Assembly (NCBI RefSeq): GCF_007680845.1
Contig: NZ_VEIY01000002.1
Span: 596,911 to 660,910, forward strand
Length of the DNA: 64,000 bases
Reading direction: 5' to 3'
DNA from: Curtobacterium pusillum
GTDB lineage: Bacteria > Actinomycetota > Actinomycetes > Actinomycetales > Microbacteriaceae
Below, piece after piece: positions 24,177-32,272 of this stretch. Each line of letters starts with the position of its first letter. Position 1 is the stretch's first letter. The position numbers and the translations under genes were made by a program. The notes beneath the pieces were generated by a model. The model had not been told where the DNA came from, did no database searches, and worked only from the letters and a program-made list of their open reading frames with translations.

Positions 24177-25631
24177 ATGGCCAGCGATACCGCAGTGTCA
24201 GCACCACGAACCCCCCGTTCCGAGTCGGTCGTCGTCGACGACTACTCGCTCAGCCGAGTCCCGACGTCCGCGCGCTACGGCTGGTTCCAGGTCGCCGTGC
24301 AGCGGTTCGGCCAGATCTCGGCGCTCTCGCAGTTCCTGCTCGGTGCGACGCTCGGCTTCGGCATGAGCTTCTGGGACGCCTTCTGGGCGATCACCCTCGG
24401 TGCCGTCATCCTCGAGATCGTCTCGGTGCTCGTCGGCGTCATCGGCGTCAAGGAGGGCTTGAACACCTCGGTGATCGCGCGCTGGACCGGGTTCGGCAAG
24501 GCCGGCTCGGCGCTGGTCGGGCTGGCGATCGGCCTGAGCCTGATCGGCTGGTTCGGCATCCAGTCGGGCGTCTCGGCCGCCGGGCTCGTCTCGATCCTGC
24601 CGATCCTGCCCGCGTGGGCGTGGTCGCTCGTGTTCGGGCTGCTCGTCACCGCGATCGTCCTGCGCGGGTTCCACTCGATGCAGTGGCTGGCGAACATCAC
24701 CGTGCCGCTGTTCCTCGTCCTGGTCGGCTGGGCGGTCGTCGTCGAGCTGAGCCGGCACTCGATCGCCGAACTCGCCGCTCGGGCCCCGGCCGGCCCGCAC
24801 CTGAGCTTCGTCGCGGGGACGACCCTCGTCGCCGGCGGGTTCATCGTCGGCGCGGTCATCACGCCGGACATGACCCGCTTCAACCGGTCGATCGGCGACG
24901 TGGTCAAGCAGACCGTGCTCGGCGTGACGCTCGGCGAGTACGTCATCGGCCTGGCCGGCGTCCTGCTCGCACACGCCGTCGGCTCGGCGGACATCACCCG
25001 CGTGATCACGTCGAGCGTCGGCTGGGTCGGCATCCTCGTGATCCTGCTCGGGACGTTCAAGATCAACGACTGGAACATCTACAGCTCGAGCCTCGGTGTG
25101 ACGAACTTCATCGACGCGGTGTTCGGCAGGCAGGTGAACCGCGGCCTCGTGACGCTCGTGATGGGTGTCGTCGGATCGGTCCTCGCCGCGGTCGGCTTCC
25201 TCGGGGCGCTCACGCCGTTCCTCTCGGTGCTCGGCGTGGTCTTCCCGCCGATCGCGGGGATCATGGTGGCGGAGTACTTCGTCGTGAAGCGCTGGCGCCG
25301 CGAGCTGAGCGACGCCGAGAACATCCCGGCGACCTCGCCGACCTGGGTGCCGGCGACCCTGGTGATCTGGGCGATCGCGTCGCTCATCGGGTACTTCGTC
25401 GCCGTCGGGATCCCGTCGATCAACTCCGTCGTCATCGCCTTCGTGCTCTACGTGGTCGCGGGCAAGATCGGCCTCGTCCGCGGGGTCGGCGTCAGCCGGA
25501 CCGAGACGGCACCGGCGAGCACGACCGTGACCGGCGCCTCGGCACCCGCGGCAACCCCGGCCCCCGCATCGGCCCCGGCCCCCGCCGCCGCCCCGGTGGC
25601 CCCGGCGACGTCCGCCGAGCCCACCACCTGA
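24177..25631 (+). CDS. NCS1 family permease (cytosine/purine/hydantoin type)
   Basis: 484 aa with about twelve hydrophobic segments and a long Pro/Ala-rich C-terminal tail (about 445-484, ending AEPTT). The N-terminal DDYSLSRVPTSARYGWF and GATLGFGMSFWDAFW region is characteristic of CodB-like NCS1 permeases. It is the first gene of a unit that continues with a hydantoinase/oxoprolinase A-type gene and three DUF917 genes. It probably imports the ring compound (a nucleobase, hydantoin, allantoin or a related amide) that those enzymes break down, which is inference from context. Confidence 0.92.
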   Translation: MASDTAVSAPRTPRSESVVVDDYSLSRVPTSARYGWFQVAVQRFGQISALSQFLLGATLGFGMSFWDAFWAITLGAVILEIVSVLVGVIGVKEGLNTSVIARWTGFGKAGSALVGLAIGLSLIGWFGIQSGVSAAGLVSILPILPAWAWSLVFGLLVTAIVLRGFHSMQWLANITVPLFLVLVGWAVVVELSRHSIAELAARAPAGPHLSFVAGTTLVAGGFIVGAVITPDMTRFNRSIGDVVKQTVLGVTLGEYVIGLAGVLLAHAVGSADITRVITSSVGWVGILVILLGTFKINDWNIYSSSLGVTNFIDAVFGRQVNRGLVTLVMGVVGSVLAAVGFLGALTPFLSVLGVVFPPIAGIMVAEYFVVKRWRRELSDAENIPATSPTWVPATLVIWAIASLIGYFVAVGIPSINSVVIAFVLYVVAGKIGLVRGVGVSRTETAPASTTVTGASAPAATPAPASAPAPAAAPVAPATSAEPTT

Positions 25632-25785
25632 CCCCGCCCCGGCCGCCCCGAACGGCCGGTCGTGCCGTCGCGCACCTGATCCGCGTGACGGCGCGGCCGG
25701 TCCCCGGCCCAAGGCCCAAGGACCAAGGCCCAGGCCCCCGGCCCCCACGAACCACCGCTCCACCGCACCACCGAAGGGAACTCCC
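25632..25785. other. 154-bp intergenic region with C/G-rich low-complexity tract
   Basis: The stretch around 25690-25760 consists of near-repeats of GGCCCAAGG and CCGGCCC. It lies between the permease and the hydantoinase-type gene, both on the plus strand. It may hold a weak terminator or internal promoter. No ORF or clear hairpin with a T-tract is visible, and the tract may be prone to replication slippage. Confidence 0.4.
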
Positions 25786-27342
25786 ATGCGCATCGGCATC
25801 GACGTCGGCGGCACCAACACAGACGCTGTCCTGATGGACGGCAGCACCGTCCGCGCGGCGGTCAAGCGGTCCACCACCCCCGACGTCACCTCGGGCATCG
25901 TCGCCGCGCTGGAGGGACTCCGCGAGCAGCACGCCTTCGGCTCCGCGGACATCGACGGCGTGATGATCGGCACCACCCACTTCATCAACGCCCTCGTCGA
26001 GGCCCGCGGACTCGCCCCCACCGCCTCGGTCCGCCTGGGTCTGCCGGCGACCGCGTCCCTGCCGCCCTTCACCGACTGGCCCGCGCACCTCGTGTCGGCC
26101 GTGCACGCCCAGCCGTTCCTGGCCCACGGCGGCCACGAGTTCGACGGCCGCGTGATCTCCGAGCTCGACCCCGAGGAACTCAAGCGCCACGCGGGGGCCA
26201 TCGCCGCCGCGGGCATCCGATCGGTCGCGATCTCGTCGGTGTTCTCGCCGATCAACGACGAGTTCGAGCAGCGCGCGCAGGAGATCCTGGCCGCCGAGCT
26301 CGGGCCGGACGTGGCGTTCTCGCTGTCGTCCGAGATCGGTCGCATCGGCCTGCTCGAGCGGGAGAACGCGACGATCATCAACGCGGCGCTCCGCGAGCTC
26401 GCCGACCGCATCGTCGACGGCCTGTCCGGTTCGGTCACGGGCAGCGGCATCGACGCGCCCCTCTTCCTCAGCCAGAACGACGGCACCCTGATGGACGTCG
26501 AGTACGCCCGCCGCTACCCGGTCGCGACGTTCGCCTCCGGCCCGACGAACTCGATGCGCGGCGCCGCGGTGCTGTCCGGCTTCGACACCTGCGCGGTGGT
26601 CGACGTCGGCGGCACCACCAGCGACGTGGGCGTCCTGACCGCCGGCTTCCCGCGCGAGGCCACGGGGGAGGTCGCGGTCGCCGGGATCCGCACGAACTTC
26701 CGGATGCCGGACGTCCTGTCCGTCGGCATCGGCGGGGGCTCCCGCATCCGCGAGGACGGCAGCATCGTCGGCCCGGACTCCGTCGGCTACCGCCTGACCG
26801 AGGAGGGTCTGGTCTTCGGCGGCACGACCCTGACCGCCACCGACGTCGCCGTCCGCGGTGGCCGCGGCGTCATCGGCGACCCCTCGCTCGTCGCCGGTGT
26901 CCCCGCCGAGGTCGCCGCCCGCGCGCTCGACGTCATCGCCGAGCGCGTCGCCGACATCGTCGAGCGGATGCGCACCTCGTCCGACCCGCTGCCCGTCGTG
27001 GCGGTCGGCGGCGGTTCGGTGCTCCTGCCGGACACGCTCCCCGGGCTCGGCACCGTGCACCGCCCGGAGCACTACTCGGTCGCGAACGCCATCGGCGCGG
27101 CGATCGCGCAGGTCAGCGGCGAGATCGACAAGGTCTACGCGATCAGCGACGGCCGGCGCTCGGCGGTGGTCGACGAGGCGCGGCAAGAGGCGGTGGACCG
27201 AGCGATCGCGGCCGGCGCCGACCCCGGCTCGGTGGACATCGTGGACTTCGACGAGGTCCCGATCCCGTACCTGCCGGGCAACGCGACCCGGATCCGCGCG
27301 AAGGCCGTCGGCGACCTCGCACTCGGGGCGCTGGTCCGATGA
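25786..27342 (+). CDS. hydantoinase/oxoprolinase family protein (HyuA-type subunit)
   Basis: 518 aa. The N-terminal domain begins MRIGIDVGGTNTDAVLMDG, the ASKHA-type phosphate-binding loop of HyuA, and the central domain has VVDVGGTTSDVGVL (about residues 268-281) with GIGGGSRIR. The family cleaves hydantoins or 5-oxoproline-like rings with ATP, or acts with a HyuB subunit, which is absent here. Its length is close to the short DUF1638/hydantoinase A single-subunit group. It overlaps the first DUF917 gene by 4 nt (ATGA), indicating coupled synthesis. Confidence 0.92.
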   Translation: MRIGIDVGGTNTDAVLMDGSTVRAAVKRSTTPDVTSGIVAALEGLREQHAFGSADIDGVMIGTTHFINALVEARGLAPTASVRLGLPATASLPPFTDWPAHLVSAVHAQPFLAHGGHEFDGRVISELDPEELKRHAGAIAAAGIRSVAISSVFSPINDEFEQRAQEILAAELGPDVAFSLSSEIGRIGLLERENATIINAALRELADRIVDGLSGSVTGSGIDAPLFLSQNDGTLMDVEYARRYPVATFASGPTNSMRGAAVLSGFDTCAVVDVGGTTSDVGVLTAGFPREATGEVAVAGIRTNFRMPDVLSVGIGGGSRIREDGSIVGPDSVGYRLTEEGLVFGGTTLTATDVAVRGGRGVIGDPSLVAGVPAEVAARALDVIAERVADIVERMRTSSDPLPVVAVGGGSVLLPDTLPGLGTVHRPEHYSVANAIGAAIAQVSGEIDKVYAISDGRRSAVVDEARQEAVDRAIAAGADPGSVDIVDFDEVPIPYLPGNATRIRAKAVGDLALGALVR

Positions 27343-28487
27343 CCACCATCGAGACCGCGACGCGGCCCACGAGCGCGCCCCTCACCGCCATCGGTGCCGA
27401 CGTCTCCGCCCTCGCCCGGGGTGCCGCGATCCTCGGCACCGGCGGCGGCGGTGACCCGTACATCGGCCGACTCCTCGCCGAGGCCGCCGTCCGCGCCCAC
27501 GGCCCGGTCGAGATCGTCCAGGTCGAGGACCTGCCCGACGACGCCGTGGTCCTCTCGGTCGCGATGATCGGTGCCCCGACCGTCATGGTCGAGAAGCTCC
27601 CGTCCGCCGACCAGTTCGCCGCGGCGATCCGGAGCCTCGCGGCGTTCCTCGGCACCACCCCGACACACCTCGCCTGCATCGAGGTGGGCGGCGTGAACTC
27701 GACGACGCCGATCGTCGCGGCCGCCGAGCTCGGCCTGCCGCTCGTCGACGGCGACGGCATGGGCCGCGCCTTCCCCGAGGTGCAGATGGTGCTGCCCACC
27801 CTGTCCGGCATCAGCGCGACCCCCATGGCGCTGGCGGACGAGAAGGGCAACACCGTCGTCTTCGACACGGTGGACAACCGCTGGGCGGAACGGCTCGCCC
27901 GCACCGCCACGGTCGAGATGGGCTGCTCCGCGATCACCGCGCAGTACGCCATGTCCGGCGCACAGGTGAAGGAGTCGTTCGTCCGGGGCAGCCTGTCTCT
28001 GAGCGTCTGGCTCGGTGAGACCCTGGTCCGCGCCCGCAGCGAGAACGCGGACCCCGTCGCAGCGGTCACCGAGGTGCTCGGTGGCACGGTCGTCTTCGAG
28101 GGCAAGGTCGCCGACATCGAGCGCAAGACCGTGACCGGGTTCGCGCGCGGGACCGCCCGCATCGCCGGTTCCGGTGGCGACGCCGGCCTGGAGGCGGTGC
28201 TCCGGTTCCAGAACGAGCACCTGCTGGTCGAGGTGGCCGGCCAGGTCCGCACCACGACCCCGGACCTCATCATCACGTTGGACGCCGAGACCGGCGAGCC
28301 GATCACCACCGAGGCCCTCCGGTTCGGCGCGCGCATCCGGATCGTCACGGCCCCGGCCGACGAGCGCTGGCACACCCCGGACGGCCTCCGCCTCGCCGGC
28401 CCGCGGTACTTCGGCTACGACACCCCCGCGGTCCGGCACGACGGCACCACGAGCCCCGGAGAGACGACGACGGAGGAGACCCGATGA
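27339..28487 (+). CDS. DUF917 (S-methyl-thiohydantoin desulfurase-like) protein, paralogue 1
   Basis: 382 aa. The family's N-terminal signature is ARGAAILGTGGGGDPYIG (about residues 27-44), followed by MIGAPTVMVEK, then EVGGVNSTTPI and VDGDGMGRAFPEVQM, the most conserved blocks of DUF917. The C-terminal part has TPDLIITLDAETGEPITTEALRFG (in parts). One characterised relative acts in thiohydantoin-type ergothioneine breakdown, so a desulfurase or a related hydrolase is the working idea. It is the second of four overlapping genes and ends ATGA into paralogue 2. Confidence 0.88.
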   Translation: MTTIETATRPTSAPLTAIGADVSALARGAAILGTGGGGDPYIGRLLAEAAVRAHGPVEIVQVEDLPDDAVVLSVAMIGAPTVMVEKLPSADQFAAAIRSLAAFLGTTPTHLACIEVGGVNSTTPIVAAAELGLPLVDGDGMGRAFPEVQMVLPTLSGISATPMALADEKGNTVVFDTVDNRWAERLARTATVEMGCSAITAQYAMSGAQVKESFVRGSLSLSVWLGETLVRARSENADPVAAVTEVLGGTVVFEGKVADIERKTVTGFARGTARIAGSGGDAGLEAVLRFQNEHLLVEVAGQVRTTTPDLIITLDAETGEPITTEALRFGARIRIVTAPADERWHTPDGLRLAGPRYFGYDTPAVRHDGTTSPGETTTEETR

Positions 28488-29617
28488 GTTGGATCCTCGA
28501 CGTCGACGACCTGCCCGACCTCGCCCGCGGGGCGGCCCTGCTCGGCACCGGCGGCGGGGGCGACCCCACCATCGGGATGCTCCTCGTCCGCGCCGCGATC
28601 CAGCAGCACGGGCCGGTCACGATCCTCGACCCGTCCGAGGTCGACGACGACGCCCTCGTGATCCCGACCGCGCAGATGGGCGCCCCGACCGTGGTGCTCG
28701 AGCGGATCCCCGCCGGACCGGAACCCCTCGGTGCGCTCCGGCGGCTCGAGGCGCACCTCGGCCGGACCGCCTCCGCGACCATGCCGATCGAGTGCGGCGG
28801 CATCAACTCGATGATCCCGCTGCTCGTCGGCGCGACCGGCGGGCTGCCCGTGGTCGACGCGGACGGCATGGGCCGCGCGTTCCCCGAGCTGCAGATGGAG
28901 ACGTTCTCGGTCTACGGGGTCCCCGGCAGCCCGCTGGCGATCAGCGACGAGAACGGCCACGGCGTCATCATCGAGACCGGCACGGACAACAAGCAGATGG
29001 AGTGGCTCGCCCGCGGGGTCACCATCCGGCTCGGCGGCGTCGCCTACATCGCCGAGTACGCCATGTCGGGCCGCCAGGTCCGCGAGACCGCCGTCCCGCG
29101 TACTCTGTCCCTCGCGCTCGCCGTCGGCCGGGCCATCCGGCTCGCCCGCGAGACCCACCGCGACCCGATCGACGCCCTCGCCGAGGCGTTCGGCGCGACG
29201 ATCTACACGCACCTGCGCGAGCTGTTCGACGGCAAGGTCGTCGACGTCGAGCGACGCACCGTCGACGGCTTCGCCCGCGGTCGTGCGACCGTGCAGGGAG
29301 CGGACGGCTCCGAGCTCGAGCTCCGGTTCCAGAACGAGAACCTCGTCGCCCGGCGGGACGGCCGACTCGTGGCGGTCGTGCCGGATCTCATCTGCGTCCT
29401 CGACGCCGAGACGGCCGAGCCGATCACCACCGAGCGCCTGCGGTTCGGGCAGCGCGTCCGGGTGATCGGGATCTCGACGCCCGACCTGATGCGGACCCCG
29501 GAGGCGCTCGCCGTGTTCGGGCCGTCGTGCTTCGGACTCGACGAACCGTTCGTCCCGGTCGAGGACCTGCACGAGCACGTCCGTCCGGCCGTCGCGGTGG
29601 CCGCTGCCGCGCCCTGA
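28484..29617 (+). CDS. DUF917 protein, paralogue 2
   Basis: 377 aa, close in length and motifs to the preceding protein: ARGAALLGTGGGGDPTIG near residues 13-30, QMGAPTVVLER, ECGGINSMIPL and VDADGMGRAFPELQM, and later PDLICVLDAETAEPITTERLRFG (in parts). All core motifs are intact, so it is presumably active. Tandem DUF917 pairs probably form a hetero-oligomer with each other or act on sequential or alternative substrates (inference). Its ATG overlaps the stop of paralogue 1 by 4 nt; the gap to the third is 51 nt. Confidence 0.88.
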   Translation: MSWILDVDDLPDLARGAALLGTGGGGDPTIGMLLVRAAIQQHGPVTILDPSEVDDDALVIPTAQMGAPTVVLERIPAGPEPLGALRRLEAHLGRTASATMPIECGGINSMIPLLVGATGGLPVVDADGMGRAFPELQMETFSVYGVPGSPLAISDENGHGVIIETGTDNKQMEWLARGVTIRLGGVAYIAEYAMSGRQVRETAVPRTLSLALAVGRAIRLARETHRDPIDALAEAFGATIYTHLRELFDGKVVDVERRTVDGFARGRATVQGADGSELELRFQNENLVARRDGRLVAVVPDLICVLDAETAEPITTERLRFGQRVRVIGISTPDLMRTPEALAVFGPSCFGLDEPFVPVEDLHEHVRPAVAVAAAAP

Positions 29618-29668
29618 GTCGGACGCTCGGCCGGGAGCACAGCGCGACCACGGCACCAGAATGGACCC

Positions 29669-30751
29669 ATGGACCAGGGTGAGCGGCGGGGCGGCGGCGT
29701 GACGGGCCTCCAGGCCGACGACGCGGCCGTCTTCGGACGCGGCACCGCCCTGCTCGGCTGCGGCGGTGGCGGGCGCGTCGACCACATGGTCAGCGCGCTC
29801 CGGTTCGCACTCGGCGACCGGAGCGTGCCGGTCGTCGGCCTCGACGACACCGCCCTCGGGTCGGTGGTGGCCGTCGGACTCATCGGGTCCACGACGGTGC
29901 TCGAGGAGAAGATGCCGAGCGGCGAGGAGCTGCCCGCTGCCCTCGCAGCGGTCGAACGCTGGACGGGAACCCGTGCGGATGCCGTCGTCGCCGCGCAGAT
30001 CGGCGGGGTGACCGGACCGGCTGCCGCTCTCACCGCCCACGCCGCAGGACTGCCGCTCGTCGACGCGGACCTGGTCGGCCGCGCGGTCCCGCGCATCGAC
30101 CAGCTGTCGGTCTTCGACGGCCGGACCACCACGATCACGGCCGCTGCGGCGACCACGAGCGGCTTGCGGATCGTGGTCGACGCCCAGCACCCGCTCGACC
30201 TCGAGACGGTGTGGCGCGAGGCGGTCTCGCACAGCGGCGGCTGGGCGGCCTTCGCGATCGGACCGTTCCCGGTGGCGCTGCTCCGCGAGCGGGCCGTCGT
30301 CGGCAGCGTGCAGCGGGCACTCCGGCTCGGGCGTGCCGCCGGTGCCGCACGGGACGCCACGGAGCTCGCCGCCCTCGTCGGCGGCCGTGTGGTCGCCCAG
30401 GGGCGGGTCATCGACGTGCAGCGCGAGGGGGACGCCCTCGCGTTCGTCCGCGGCAGCATGGCCGTCCGCGATGCTGCGACGGGTGCGGTCGCACGGGTCG
30501 AGGCGGGGAGCGAGTACGTGCACTGCCTGGTCGACGGCCTGCCGGTCGCCAGCACCCCGAGCATCATCACGGTGGTCGACGCGCGGTCGCTCGAGCCCGT
30601 CGCGACCGACCGGACACGGATCGGCAACGAGCTCGCCGTCCTCGTGCTGCCGTCGGCGCCGTGGTGGTGGGCGGACCCCGCCCGCACCGAGCGCGTGGCG
30701 CCGCGGGCCTTCGGCATCGACGCCGACGTGGTGCCGGAGCCGGTCCGGTGA
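29669..30751 (+). CDS. DUF917 protein, divergent paralogue 3
   Basis: 360 aa. The fold is still recognisable: GRGTALLGCGGGGRVDHMV at the N-terminus, LIGSTTVLEEKMPSG, IGGVTGPAAALTAHAAGLPLVDAD and the C-terminal PSIITVVDARSLEPVATDRTRIG (in parts). The GTGGGGDP block is GCGGGGRV, E/Q-GGVNS has become IGGVTG, and DGMGRAFPE has become DLVGRAVPR. Loss of these residues suggests a structural or regulatory subunit or a changed substrate. Its stop overlaps the GTG start of the PucR gene. Confidence 0.85.
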   Translation: MDQGERRGGGVTGLQADDAAVFGRGTALLGCGGGGRVDHMVSALRFALGDRSVPVVGLDDTALGSVVAVGLIGSTTVLEEKMPSGEELPAALAAVERWTGTRADAVVAAQIGGVTGPAAALTAHAAGLPLVDADLVGRAVPRIDQLSVFDGRTTTITAAAATTSGLRIVVDAQHPLDLETVWREAVSHSGGWAAFAIGPFPVALLRERAVVGSVQRALRLGRAAGAARDATELAALVGGRVVAQGRVIDVQREGDALAFVRGSMAVRDAATGAVARVEAGSEYVHCLVDGLPVASTPSIITVVDARSLEPVATDRTRIGNELAVLVLPSAPWWWADPARTERVAPRAFGIDADVVPEPVR

Positions 30752-32271
30752 ACGCCGTCGCCGACCTGCTGCCGCTCCTCCCGAGCGGCACGCGACTGCT
30801 CGTCGGACCCGGCACGGCTCCGGTCCGCAGCGTCCGCGGGATCGTGGGGACCCCGGACGAAGTCGGCCGTTCCCTCGCGCAGGGTGACGACGTCGTCGTG
30901 CTGCTCACGCCGGTCGGCCGTGCCGACGCCCGGTTCGACGTGTTGCTCCGACGGGCGTCCGCCTCGCGCACGACCCTGCTCGTCGTCGACGGGGCCGTCG
31001 AGCTCGGACCCGGCACCACGACCCTCGCGGACCGCCTGGGCGTCGCCGTCCTCGCCACCCCGGACCCCTGGGCGGCCTCGGTCCGCCTGCACGAACTCAT
31101 CGGCACCGGGATGGGGCCGGCGGCCCGCGCCGCCCTCGACGCCTCGCGGGTCGCGCTCGACGCCGGCCCCGAGCTCGACGACCTGTTCGCACGACTCGAC
31201 CGGACGCTCGGCCACCCGGTGCGGTTCCTCGACGCCTCCGGCCTGGCGCTCCGGGGCTCGGCCGTCGACGCCGCGGCCCGAGCCGTCCTCGTCCGCCGCG
31301 CCGGAACGAGCGACGTCCTCACCGCGGAGGGCGCGGACGAGACACTCGTCGCCATCCCGGTCGGCACCGGCATCGGACCGCGCGCATGGTTGGCCGTCGG
31401 CCTGCCGGTCCCCATCGCCGCCGAACAGCAGGTCGTCGCGAGTGCGCTCCGTGTCGCGGCCGTCGCCGTCGGGCACCGGCTGCTGCTCACCCGGCTCGAC
31501 GACGAGCGCGACGCGCGGTACCGGATGGCGATGCTCGACGAGCTGCGCGCCGCCGACGGTGCCCCGGCCCCGCAGCTCGTCCAGCGCACGATCGCTGCCG
31601 GGTGGCGCCTGGACGCCTGGCACGTCGGTGCGCGGGTGGTCGCGCGGCAGGGCGTCGACCTCGTCGCGCTCCGGCAGCAGGTCGACGCCGCCGTGCGTGC
31701 CGAGGGGCTCGACCCGGTCGTCGTCGAACAGGCGGACGGCTGGGTGCTGTGGCAGTCGGGATCCGAGGAACCCGGCCGGGAGGCGGTGGCCGACATCGCG
31801 GGTCGGCTGCGGCGCGCGCAGAACGCACTCCGCACCACCGTGGAGACCAACGTGGGTGTCGGCAGTCTGCAGGCGGGCCCTGCCGGGCTCGTCCGGACGC
31901 TGGGGGAGGCGGGTGACGCCGCGCGCCTCGCCGCCAGCCGCCCGGAGTCGGGGCACTTCGTGCACGTGGACCGGCTCGGGCTCGCCCAGCTGCTGCTCGC
32001 GTGGACGCAGACCGACACGTTCCTGCCCGCGTCGCGGCAGCTGCTCGCCCCGCTCGAGCGCGGTGGGGGTGCGCTCCTCGCGACCCTCGCCGCCTACCTC
32101 GACGCGGAGTCGTCGATCGCCGAGACCGCGGCGGTGCTCGGCGTGCACCGGAACACGGTGGCCGACCGCATCGCGCGGGTCGAGCGGCTGCTCGGCGTGG
32201 ACCTGTCCGACCCGGAGACCCGGCTCGCGCTGCACCTGGCGACGCGGGCGCGGGCGGGCGACGGCGGCTGA
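30748..32271 (+). CDS. PucR family transcriptional regulator (CdaR-like)
   Basis: 507 aa from GTG 30748, overlapping the previous stop (GTGA). The N-terminal purine-catabolism-type domain occupies about 1-150, a GAF-like central part follows, and the C-terminal HTH_30 reads ETAAVLGVHRNTVADRIARVERLLGVDL, with DPETRLALHLATRAR at the end, the standard PucR arrangement. PucR-type regulators respond to allantoin, urea or related catabolites. Its position as the last gene of the permease/hydantoinase/DUF917 unit makes it the likely sensor of the imported compound. Confidence 0.92.
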   Translation: MNAVADLLPLLPSGTRLLVGPGTAPVRSVRGIVGTPDEVGRSLAQGDDVVVLLTPVGRADARFDVLLRRASASRTTLLVVDGAVELGPGTTTLADRLGVAVLATPDPWAASVRLHELIGTGMGPAARAALDASRVALDAGPELDDLFARLDRTLGHPVRFLDASGLALRGSAVDAAARAVLVRRAGTSDVLTAEGADETLVAIPVGTGIGPRAWLAVGLPVPIAAEQQVVASALRVAAVAVGHRLLLTRLDDERDARYRMAMLDELRAADGAPAPQLVQRTIAAGWRLDAWHVGARVVARQGVDLVALRQQVDAAVRAEGLDPVVVEQADGWVLWQSGSEEPGREAVADIAGRLRRAQNALRTTVETNVGVGSLQAGPAGLVRTLGEAGDAARLAASRPESGHFVHVDRLGLAQLLLAWTQTDTFLPASRQLLAPLERGGGALLATLAAYLDAESSIAETAAVLGVHRNTVADRIARVERLLGVDLSDPETRLALHLATRARAGDGG

Positions 32272-32272
32272 G

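Noticed and set aside
22682..25834. A 1050-codon plus-strand open frame across the phosphatase, nucS and permease genes
   Set aside because: It crosses three real genes and an intergenic region and carries no domain.
27339..30751. Naming the DUF917 proteins as thiohydantoin desulfurases
   Set aside because: Only one activity is known to me for this large family, and nothing in the window provides the rest of an ergothioneine route, so the function is left open.
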